A stretch of DNA of 6,962 nucleotides from JBHIFB01 sp046760905 (GTDB taxonomy: Bacteria; Gemmatimonadota; CAZMKB01): assembly GCA_046760905.1 (NCBI GenBank), contig JBHIFB010000152.1, positions 1 through 6,962 on the forward strand. The letters run 5' to 3'. The position numbers and the translations under genes were made by a program. The notes below the pieces were generated by a model. The model worked only from the letters and a program-made list of their open reading frames with translations. It was not told the DNA's origin and searched no databases. This document shows positions 1-5,998 of the stretch, piece after piece (positions within the stretch are counted from its first letter, which is position 1; the number at the start of each line of letters is the position of its first letter).

Positions 1-2540
1 GATACGACGTACCTGACAACCTCGATCCGCTCATCGGGCTCCAGGTGCTCGGCCGGGTTCTGAATGATGTAGAGCCTGGGCTCCTTTTTCGTATTCATCA
101 CTACATAGAGGTAGTAATCATCCCTAAACCGCCTCGCCTTAAACCACTCGTTCTGAGTCAGCGCCACCGCCCCTCTCCCGGCTCGTCCCTTGACCTCGAT
201 GTATCGGACCTCACCATCAGGGGCTTTAGAGCGGATATCGAATCCAAGGTTTTCATATGAGACATCCTCAGGTGTCCTTCCCTGGGTTCTTTCGTGCTTC
301 ATGGCGACCTCCATCCCGATCCGCTCGACCTCCTCGTCGCTTATCATATCACTATCAGCTTTCAAAGGTGGTGCCACCCTGATCGCCCCGATGAAGCGTG
401 GCATGCTCATCGTAAGGCTCTGCTCCTTCCCGATCTGGACCTTCAGGGCATCGAGAGCCCTTTCGTATTCCCTTTTCCTCTCTTCCTTGTTCCGGATTAC
501 CAGATCGACATTCTCTCCCTGTTCTCTCCGTCCGTAGAGTTCTATCAGATCTCCATCCAGTTTTAATATCAGGTGCTCGAGCGATTTTATCCCGTACTTC
601 TCCTTGATCTCCGCCTGCCTCGTCCGCTCCTTTAGGAGCTCTGCCTTGTAGGTCTCAAGTTTTGTTATCACACTCGGCGCAACGCGCTCCTTGAGCTGCC
701 CTATCTCGGCGGTTCCATCACTTCCTTTATCTCCCTCGGCGAAGTCCCATATAACGGCAGGGGAGATCGGTCGGACTTCTTTACCATCGACATAGAATCC
801 GAAGAGCCGCTTCCCGGCAACCTTGCCCGTGCCGTCCCTGATCTCACCCTCATAGAAGAGGATATGCCCATCCAGCCTTCCGTCAGGATCTGAAAAAGAA
901 GCACCGCTTGGGAGCACAGGCCCGTAATTCTGATCCACCCACCTCATCACAGCTTCGAAGAGGGGATGCCCGAAGGAGATGAACTCCACGTCGGGATTCT
1001 TGAAGGCGATCTCCTTGTCGAAGGTCACCCGCGGGTATCGCCTGATCAGATCTCCGTATGTTTTCTTGAAGAGGTCATCTTCTGCGATCTTTCGGATCTC
1101 ATAGGGGACCGATTCGACAGCCAGAAACCCACGCTTTCGCTCGCTGAACCGTCCGCCCGCCTTGAGGAGGGCCTTCTTGAAATAGCTCTCCGTATACTCA
1201 GGGATGAGCCGGTGTTCCCGCGCCTGCTGCGCCATCTCCTTGATGCGCGTGTAGTCGATGTAGTGCGTTGCCAGGCTCTCGCCCAGGTTCTCCTTCACCC
1301 GAGTGACATAATCCTCATCGACCTCGATGTCGATCTCCGCGAGGATTTCATCGATGTTTCGAGCGTAGGCAGCTGCCTCCATTAAAAGCTGCGAAAGGTT
1401 CTTGTCATAAAGGACCTCGCTCAGGACATCAAAGACTTTGTCGCTCCCAAGTGCGCCCCGGATCTCGTCGAGCTTTTGGAACAACTTGTGGAGTACCTTC
1501 CCCTCGCGGGTATCTTCCGCTACCAGATTGAAGACATAGACTTCCTTGGTCTGGCCGTAACGATGGATCCTCCCCATTCGCTGCTCGAGCCGGTTCGGAT
1601 TCCAGGGTATATCGTAGTTGATCATCAGGTGGCAGAACTGGAGGTTGATCCCCTCACCTGCTGCCTCAGTGGCCACCATGACCTGCGTCTCGTAATTGAA
1701 TACCTTCTCCGCTTTTACACGCTCCTCAAGACGCATATCCCCATGGATCGTGTTCGTGGCATAGCCCCACGACCGGATCTTCCTCACCAGGTAATCAAGC
1801 GTATCCCGGGACTCGGTGAAGATGAGGGGGCGGTAGGCGCTCATCTTGTGTGCTTCATCGACAATGATCAGGTCGAACTGCGCTGCTGCTATGGAGGGGA
1901 GGATATCATCCTGCTTGGCGAAATCGAGGGAGGTGATGACCTGATTCTCCCGCATCCATATATTCTCGCCATAGAGGGAGTTCATGGTCTCCCTGCTTGC
2001 CACGAAGAATTTCTCCTCGAACCTGTCCTTTAGTTCCCGCTTCCATTGGTCCCGGAGGTGACCTGGAACCACGGCCAAGATCCGCCTGGCCTGGTTTCTG
2101 ATCTTCATCTCCTTGATCACGAGGCCGGCCATGATCGTCTTGCCCGCCCCGGGATCATCTGCAATCAGGAACCTGATTCGCGGGAGCTTCAGGACATAGC
2201 CGTAGACTGCCTCGATCTGGTGCGGGAGAGGGTCCACCTTGGAAGTGTTCATCGCAAGGAGGGGATCGTAGAGCGAAGCGAACCGGTAGCGGATTGTCTC
2301 GAGTGCAAGAAAGACCTTCCAGGGCTCCTCACGAAAGGTGGCCTTTCTGTCGGTGACAGATAGTTTCAAGAATTCACCTTTGGGGATGAGCTGATCGATG
2401 TGACCGCCGGAGCGGATCGTCGCTCCCACGATGTGGACGTACTCTTCCGCCTCCTCGATCAACTTGACCTCGACCGGCTCCGGCCAGAAGGGGCCCTGGA
2501 TGATGGTGCCTGGGTGGATGGGGGGAGCGTTCTCGATCAT
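1..2540 (-). CDS. SNF2-type helicase with C-terminal DUF3883 domain, partial, apparent internal deletion
   Basis: An open frame of 846 codons runs without a stop from the ATG at 2540 off the left edge, so the C-terminus is missing. Visible motifs are Walker A (ADDPGAGKT, K134), motif II (DEAH, 228-231), the start of RecA lobe 2 (LIFTESRDTLDYL, from L239), motif V (ATEAAGEGINLQ, from A290) and motif VI (QRMGRIHRYGQ, 320-330). A charged, coiled-coil-like stretch follows, then a DUF3883-like end (about 745-846) with GFDI (D768) and IEVKG (E782, K784). The family is an ATP-driven DNA translocase common in prokaryotic defence loci. Oddly, DEAHKMSAYR is followed directly by PLIFTE. Relatives have some 230-280 residues here, including motif III (TAT) and the inter-lobe insert. 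The enzyme is therefore probably inactive, unless the join is an assembly error. The start is set by a TGATG overlap with the hepT stop, implying translational coupling. The family call is firm; its exact defence system is unknown. Confidence -1.
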   Translation of the reverse strand, partial: MIENAPPIHPGTIIQGPFWPEPVEVKLIEEAEEYVHIVGATIRSGGHIDQLIPKGEFLKLSVTDRKATFREEPWKVFLALETIRYRFASLYDPLLAMNTSKVDPLPHQIEAVYGYVLKLPRIRFLIADDPGAGKTIMAGLVIKEMKIRNQARRILAVVPGHLRDQWKRELKDRFEEKFFVASRETMNSLYGENIWMRENQVITSLDFAKQDDILPSIAAAQFDLIIVDEAHKMSAYRPLIFTESRDTLDYLVRKIRSWGYATNTIHGDMRLEERVKAEKVFNYETQVMVATEAAGEGINLQFCHLMINYDIPWNPNRLEQRMGRIHRYGQTKEVYVFNLVAEDTREGKVLHKLFQKLDEIRGALGSDKVFDVLSEVLYDKNLSQLLMEAAAYARNIDEILAEIDIEVDEDYVTRVKENLGESLATHYIDYTRIKEMAQQAREHRLIPEYTESYFKKALLKAGGRFSERKRGFLAVESVPYEIRKIAEDDLFKKTYGDLIRRYPRVTFDKEIAFKNPDVEFISFGHPLFEAVMRWVDQNYGPVLPSGASFSDPDGRLDGHILFYEGEIRDGTGKVAGKRLFGFYVDGKEVRPISPAVIWDFAEGDKGSDGTAEIGQLKERVAPSVITKLETYKAELLKERTRQAEIKEKYGIKSLEHLILKLDGDLIELYGRREQGENVDLVIRNKEERKREYERALDALKVQIGKEQSLTMSMPRFIGAIRVAPPLKADSDMISDEEVERIGMEVAMKHERTQGRTPEDVSYENLGFDIRSKAPDGEVRYIEVKGRAGRGAVALTQNEWFKARRFRDDYYLYVVMNTKKEPRLYIIQNPAEHLEPDERIEVVRYVV

Positions 2541-2887
2541 CAAGAGCTCAGATCATTCCGTAGAACTGTCAGCCTTTGTTTGAAAGTCGGCAAATCCTCC
2601 TGTAGAATTTGCCAAATAATCTCAAGGTCGATTCCAAAGTAATCGTGGACGATTCGATGGCGTAAACCTACTATTCTTCGCCATTCAAAGTCACTGTGCT
2701 GTGACTTGAAATCCTCAGGCAAACGATTGGATGCTTCCCCGATGATTTCCAGGTTTCGAGCAACAGCGTCCACGGTCTTCTCGTCAGCGATGAATGACTC
2801 ATGGTCGAGATCACGTGTGTATCGCTCGATCTTCTCGATCGCCTCCCAGATGTCTGCAAGAAGAAGATCAATCGGTCTAGGGGACAT
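2540..2887 (-). CDS. hepT: HepT-like HEPN ribonuclease toxin
   Basis: This 115-residue protein is all-helical in character and of normal length for the HepT/DUF86 family. It carries the HEPN catalytic motif Rx4HxY as RHRIVHDY (R76, H81, Y83), preceded by the typical RRIVGLRH context. HEPN toxins cleave RNA. In characterised HepT/MntA pairs the partner nucleotidyltransferase neutralises the toxin by adding AMP to a tyrosine at this motif; Y83 is the candidate here, by inference. The ATG at 2887 has an AAGGA ribosome-binding site 8 nt upstream, lying inside the end of mntA, and the two genes overlap by 11 bp. The TGA stop overlaps the helicase ATG (TGATG), so toxin and helicase translation are probably linked. 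All catalytic residues are intact, so this toxin should be functional even if the helicase is not. Confidence -1.
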   Translation of the reverse strand: MSPRPIDLLLADIWEAIEKIERYTRDLDHESFIADEKTVDAVARNLEIIGEASNRLPEDFKSQHSDFEWRRIVGLRHRIVHDYFGIDLEIIWQILQEDLPTFKQRLTVLRNDLSS

Positions 2888-3170
2888 CGATGAGTTCCTT
2901 CTCGATTACGTCCCAATTGCGCGGTTTAATGGCTCGATGCGAAACTACCTCCGTGCGAACCCCAAGTAGCTCCTCGATCCTGTCAGCGAGGTCAACGAAT
3001 CCCAGCCCGATGGAAGGATCCACCTCGACCAAGATGTCGACATCGCTCCCCTCATTCTGTTCTCCACGAGCATAAGACCCGAAGATCGCGATTCGCTTTA
3101 ACCCGTAGCGACGGGTCAGTTCAGGCTTTGCCTTCTCCAGGATTTCATAAATCTCTTGTCTGCTTTTCAT
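2877..3170 (-). CDS. mntA: MntA-like minimal nucleotidyltransferase antitoxin
   Basis: This 97-residue protein has the normal length for a minimal nucleotidyltransferase (MNT). The signature GSx10DxD is complete: G31, S32, D43, D45, in GSYARGEQNEGSDVD. The third metal-binding carboxylate is probably E74 in RTEVV, where many relatives have Asp. In known systems MntA transfers AMP from ATP to HepT and thereby blocks the toxin. It is the first full gene of the minus-strand operon and precedes hepT with an 11-bp overlap, the usual antitoxin-first order. No Shine-Dalgarno sequence lies close to its ATG. The stop of a possible 13-codon leader peptide overlaps that ATG (ATGA), so translation may depend on re-initiation. 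Identification is strong from the motif and the partner gene. Confidence -1.
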   Translation of the reverse strand: MKSRQEIYEILEKAKPELTRRYGLKRIAIFGSYARGEQNEGSDVDILVEVDPSIGLGFVDLADRIEELLGVRTEVVSHRAIKPRNWDVIEKELIDVP

Positions 3171-3208
3171 GAGAGAGGCTTCTGGATCAGAGATTCGATT
3201 TCATTCAC
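3167..3208 (-). CDS. Possible 13-codon leader peptide coupled to mntA
   Basis: A GTG-initiated frame encodes VNEIESLIQKPLS and ends in a TGA that overlaps the mntA ATG (ATGA). An AAGGGG Shine-Dalgarno-like run lies 7 nt before the GTG, whereas mntA itself has none at a useful distance. The frame lies inside the predicted 5' leader of the mntA-hepT-helicase transcript. I infer that ribosomes finishing this peptide re-initiate on mntA. It might instead be the relic of a lost upstream gene, since the frame stays open for some codons upstream, or a chance frame. The short length limits confidence. Confidence -1.
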   Translation of the reverse strand: MNEIESLIQKPLS

Positions 3209-3310
3209 GCGGGCACCCCTTCCCTGCGGACATATGACTCATATCCCGGACAAGCAGGAATGTCACGGTACCTACGGCCAGGCAAGATTCAGCAGTATAC
3301 AAACTAATAC

Positions 3311-3339
3311 ATTTTACAACAAGTTTAGTGAATTGTCAA
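3311..3339 (-). promoter_or_regulatory. Sigma-70 promoter of the mntA-hepT-helicase operon
   Basis: On the minus strand a perfect -35 box TTGACA (3339-3334) is followed, after exactly 17 bp, by TAAAAT (3316-3311), a 5/6 match to the -10 consensus. Transcription should start near 3304, giving a leader of about 134 nt before mntA. This is the only strong promoter I see upstream of the operon. It lies within the antisense frame of the plus-strand HTH fragment, which argues that the N-terminal part of that frame is not real coding sequence. Confidence -1.
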
Positions 3340-3356
3340 GAAAGGAGGACTCACCG

Positions 3357-3611
3357 ATTGACATACTCTGTTTCGCTCCAGGCGAAGGCTGGTGGACACT
3401 GTCGCAAAGAATTCGAACTCTGGCTGAAATACCATTTGTTGTTGATCTTCTCAAGACAGAGTCACCTCCCCTACATCAGAAGATTGCCGAAAAGTCAATG
3501 CAATTGAACACGTTAGGGCTCAGCAACCAAGCTATTGCCCGAAATCTCGGTGTCGATGGTAAGACGGTGGCGAAAGCTTTGAGGTGGATGAGGGATACCT
3601 CTTCACGTTGA
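3357..3611 (+). pseudogene. Helix-turn-helix fragment, probable transposase or recombinase relic
   Basis: The convincing part is the last 46 residues (3471-3608), a helix-turn-helix: HQKIAEKSMQLNTLGLSNQA leads into the turn, and GVDGKTVAKALRW gives the recognition helix. Such tails occur in transposase- and resolvase-like proteins, and I know similar fragments as stray relics. The frame is open back to an ATG at 3156, but that stretch is antisense to mntA's start, leader and promoter and looks non-coding. A strong AAAGGAGG site (3341-3348) stands 8 nt before an ATT codon at 3357 in the HTH frame. A TTG one base later is out of frame. Either the gene uses ATT, which is very rare, or the original start is lost. 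Function is unknown, and I favour a broken mobile-element fragment. Confidence -1.
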
Positions 3612-3658
3612 GCGCTGGATTGTATTCCTGGAAAATCAGAATAGCCGAGTATGAATTC

Positions 3659-4897
3659 TCAGCGAAAGACAACCTTTGCCTGTTCTGTCCCGTCAACTAT
3701 CTCAAGATCGAAAACCTCAGAATCCCAGATTGCTTCCCCATAAATTCCGACACGCCCCTTCACGGTGTACAGCCCCTCTGGTGCATTCACAGGGATCGGC
3801 ACTTCCATCGTCTCGTTCCACTCCCCCGGTGGGATCACTCTGTCGAGATCTTTTAAGGCAGTTCCGCTCACGGGTCCGCTGAAATCGATCCAGCCATCGA
3901 TTGTCTGTGAATAGGGGGTGGGATTCAGTAAAGATGCCTCCCATGAAACCACTGATCCAGTATAAGCCATTTCCGGATATCCTTCGAAGAGGAGGAGGCC
4001 GTTGAACCGTTGGGGGAACTCAAAAGCGCCCATATCTATCCTGTCCCCGCTTCCTTCCGGGACATCCGATGCGGGATTTCCAGAATCGATGCAGGGAGAT
4101 CCGGGTTAGAGGGTGTAATCACCATCCAGAGGGTCAACGAAGAGGGGATCTTCATCGATATTTCCCACACCGGGCCAGCCTCCTTCCACAATAGAGTACT
4201 CAATATTCACTACGGCGCCCCCAGACAGACCCAATTGTTCCCATGATGATACTATTAGAAATTGTGGACGTTGTTTGGCCCCCGAAATGAAGCCCATCAT
4301 CGTAGTAAGCCTCATTGTCCGCAATCGTATTGTTCGAACCAATAAAAGAGCCTCCATATATCCCACCACCGATGCTTCCATCATACCAGTCTCCACCGGC
4401 AAAATTCCTGCATATTAGGTTACCAGAGATAATCGTTCCTGATGGACAGAGTATTCCCCCTCCGTATCCAGATCCCAACGGACACTCGTTATACATGATG
4501 ATGTTATCCTTTATGACAACATCCAGATAGGAAACATAAATTCCCATCCCTCTACCCCATCCCCCTGTTGAATTGTTATTTATAATGTTTCCCTCAATAA
4601 GCGTGCTTCTATAGCAGAAGATTCCCCCTCCCTTATAGGATCTATTCCGACAGATGGTATTATTCTTGATCTGAGGACCTGTTCCACCACGAGCTTGTAA
4701 TGACCCTGGAAATCAACCATACTTCCCGGTTCGATCACAAGTGTCGACTCCTGTGGTACATGAACCTCTCCGACGACTTCGTATGGGCTATTCTCAAGTG
4801 TCCAGGTTCCCCATTGATCCCCGGATACTTCGATTGAGCGTCCTGTGACAGGAAGCATCGAGGAAATCATCATGGCTACGATAATTGAACTACGCAT
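3659..4897 (-). pseudogene. Secreted parallel beta-helix (PbH1) protein, broken by three lesions
   Basis: The ATG at 4897 starts a signal peptide (MRSSIIVAMMISSMLPVTG) and an N-terminal module ending in LVIEPGSMVDFQGHYKLVVE (residue 72). The coding frame then jumps near 4680 to one beginning PQIKNNTICRN, which carries glycine- and asparagine-rich beta-helix repeats such as GGGIFC, GGGILC and GGGIYG. It shifts again near 4244, where NSII resumes as WEQLGLSGG once one extra A is skipped. A TAA at 4106-4108 interrupts DYTL-PGSPCIDSGNP, where relatives usually have Gln, consistent with a CAA-to-TAA change. The remainder (MGAFEF onward, to 3659) is a beta-sandwich-like C-terminal domain of the kind seen in large secreted proteins of environmental bacteria. 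The native protein was probably exported. The first break also seems to have removed the segment that normally separates the N-terminal module from the repeats. Its promoter remains intact. Confidence -1.
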
Positions 4898-4983
4898 ACC
4901 TTTTGCTTCTCCACGATCAGTTGGGCAACCTGAGTAAAGTCTATGGCGGCTCACTCCAGAGTTAATCTTCACCTTTCATACAG

Positions 4984-5012
4984 AGTATAGAGGATTCCAA
5001 ACAATATGACAA
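4984..5012 (-). promoter_or_regulatory. Sigma-70 promoter of the beta-helix pseudogene
   Basis: On the minus strand TTGTCA (5012-5007, 5/6 match) and TATACT (4989-4984, 5/6 match) are separated by exactly 17 bp. Transcription should start near 4977, about 80 nt before the ATG at 4897. A GGAG lies 11 nt before that ATG and a closer AAAGG almost abuts it. The promoter is well preserved although the gene behind it is broken. Confidence -1.
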
Positions 5013-5101
5013 TTTGTGAACTCTGGCGTCGTTCCTTTTTTCACTCACACGCTCAAACCATCGGTGAGCCGGAGAGGCGCTGGGGTGATTGCTTTTCCTG
5101 A

Positions 5102-5224
5102 TTCCACGCGGAGGGACTGAAATGTGAAACCGCCATCCGCACCGTGAAAGAGCTCCTCCGCCACAGCGACTTTTCACCGACACGGAAAAGATTACGAGCT
5201 ACACATCCCGTGGCTCGCCACTAG
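5102..5224 (+). pseudogene. Possible tyrosine recombinase (integrase) C-terminal fragment
   Basis: Between a TGA at 5099 and a TAG at 5222, the frame contains TAIRTVKELLRHSDFSPT (from about 5129). This resembles the phage/integron integrase segment around the last catalytic histidine, classically DIRTVQELLGHxDVSTT. The expected glycine before the histidine is Arg, the catalytic tyrosine region (T-Y-T-H) is gone, and no start or upstream catalytic arginine is visible. If real, it is a short decayed remnant of an element that once inserted next to ssrA. The match is about 17 residues and could be chance, so this is tentative. Confidence -1.
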
Positions 5225-5267
5225 TACAAGACGGTGAATAGAGTATAACAAGCGACAATCAAACATA

Positions 5268-5295
5268 TTGACAATATAACAATATATGTTATATT
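5268..5295 (+). promoter_or_regulatory. Promoter of the XRE/DUF6036 pair, probably leaderless
   Basis: A perfect -35 TTGACA (5268-5273) is followed 16 bp later by TATATT (5290-5295, 5/6 match to the -10 consensus). A start 7-8 bp downstream falls at 5302-5303, on the ATG of the XRE gene. No Shine-Dalgarno sequence precedes that ATG (the bases before it are TTTATCACC). Both facts point to a leaderless transcript. The surrounding 45 bp are very AT-rich compared with the genes. Confidence -1.
5273..5295. promoter_or_regulatory. Inverted-repeat operator overlapping the XRE promoter
   Basis: Perfect 9-bp arms AATATAACA (5273-5281) and TGTTATATT (5287-5295) flank a 5-bp ATATA spacer. The 23-bp palindrome begins at the last base of the -35 box and ends at the last base of the -10 box, so a bound protein would block RNA polymerase. 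XRE-type regulators bind such dyads as dimers, so autorepression by the adjacent gene product is the likely role. A further TATAACA half-site lies at 5244-5250, 31 bp upstream of the matching one. The palindrome is directly seen; its binding partner is inferred. Confidence -1.
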
Positions 5296-5302
5296 TATCA
5301 CC

Positions 5303-5998
5303 ATGACCGGATATTATCTCAAAAATTGCAGGAGACAATCGGGATGGACACAAGTCCGTCTGGCAGCCCGGCTCGGTGTGACACAAGCATATGTCTCCCT
5401 CATGGAACAAGGAAAGCGTCCTGTTCCAGACCGTATTGCACGAGTAGTGATTCGTCTTCTGCAACTCCCGGCAACAGTGCTTCCCTTGCCTGCGTCGACC
5501 GAATTTGACAGACAGGTAACCGAACAGTGGATAGCAGAGGGACTTGCCAGGCTGGGATATCCCGGTTTCGCTTATTTAGACAAGCCGGGGGTGAAACGAA
5601 ATCCGGTTGAAATTCTGCTGAAAGCCCTGGTTCTTGACGATCTGGAGCCTCGCCTTGCTGAGGCGCTTTCGTGGCTGCTCCTCGAGTTCGAAGAGTTGGA
5701 CGTGAAAACTCTCGTCTCGGAGGCAAAGAAGCGGGAGCTACAAAACAGACTCGGGTTCACCATCTCCCTGGCTCGCCTGGTCGCTGATCACAATCCGGCG
5801 TACCGACATCGGTCCCGCCAACTTCAAAAGCTCGAGGAAATGGTGGAGCCATCCCGGCTTGCTCGAGAGGACACCTATGGCCGAAAAGAGACGAGTGAGC
5901 GCATGAGCGTGTGGGTACGCGAAAACCGCTCCGAGGAGGCGAATCACTGGAACCTCCTGACAGACCTGAAAATGGATCATCTTCCATATGCCGGTTAG
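5303..5998 (+). CDS. XRE-family regulator with long conserved-looking C-terminal region, candidate antitoxin
   Basis: This 231-residue protein starts with a classic Cro/CI-type helix-turn-helix (about residues 5-58). It has WTQVRLAARLGVTQAYVSLM, with helix 2 at Q17-L24 and the recognition helix from T27, followed by EQGKRPVPDRIAR. Residues 60-231 match no domain I can name. They are mostly helical, with motif-like stretches ARLGYPGFAYL, KRELQNRLGF, SRLAREDT and EANHWNLLTDL. The length, about 170 residues beyond the DNA-binding part, suggests a partner-binding domain. The stop overlaps the start of the DUF6036 gene by 11 bp, indicating coupled expression in one operon. The upstream dyad within the promoter suggests autorepression. 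The ATG at 5303 is chosen because the helix-turn-helix begins at once and the promoter leaves no room upstream. The role as antitoxin or immunity regulator is inferred from the layout. Confidence -1.
   Translation: MTGYYLKNCRRQSGWTQVRLAARLGVTQAYVSLMEQGKRPVPDRIARVVIRLLQLPATVLPLPASTEFDRQVTEQWIAEGLARLGYPGFAYLDKPGVKRNPVEILLKALVLDDLEPRLAEALSWLLLEFEELDVKTLVSEAKKRELQNRLGFTISLARLVADHNPAYRHRSRQLQKLEEMVEPSRLAREDTYGRKETSERMSVWVRENRSEEANHWNLLTDLKMDHLPYAG

Noticed and set aside
966..2363. Long plus-strand frames of 105-185 codons
   Set aside because: They are shadows antisense to the helicase, which has family motifs across the whole stretch. The plus frames show none.
3156..3356. N-terminal extension of the HTH frame from the ATG at 3156
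   Set aside because: It is antisense to the mntA start, its leader and its promoter, and the translated sequence shows no domain features.
4962..5464. Two minus-strand frames (4962-5183 and 5192-5464)
   Set aside because: They overlap the beta-helix promoter, the integrase-like scrap and the start of the XRE gene, have no ribosome-binding site and show no recognisable protein features.
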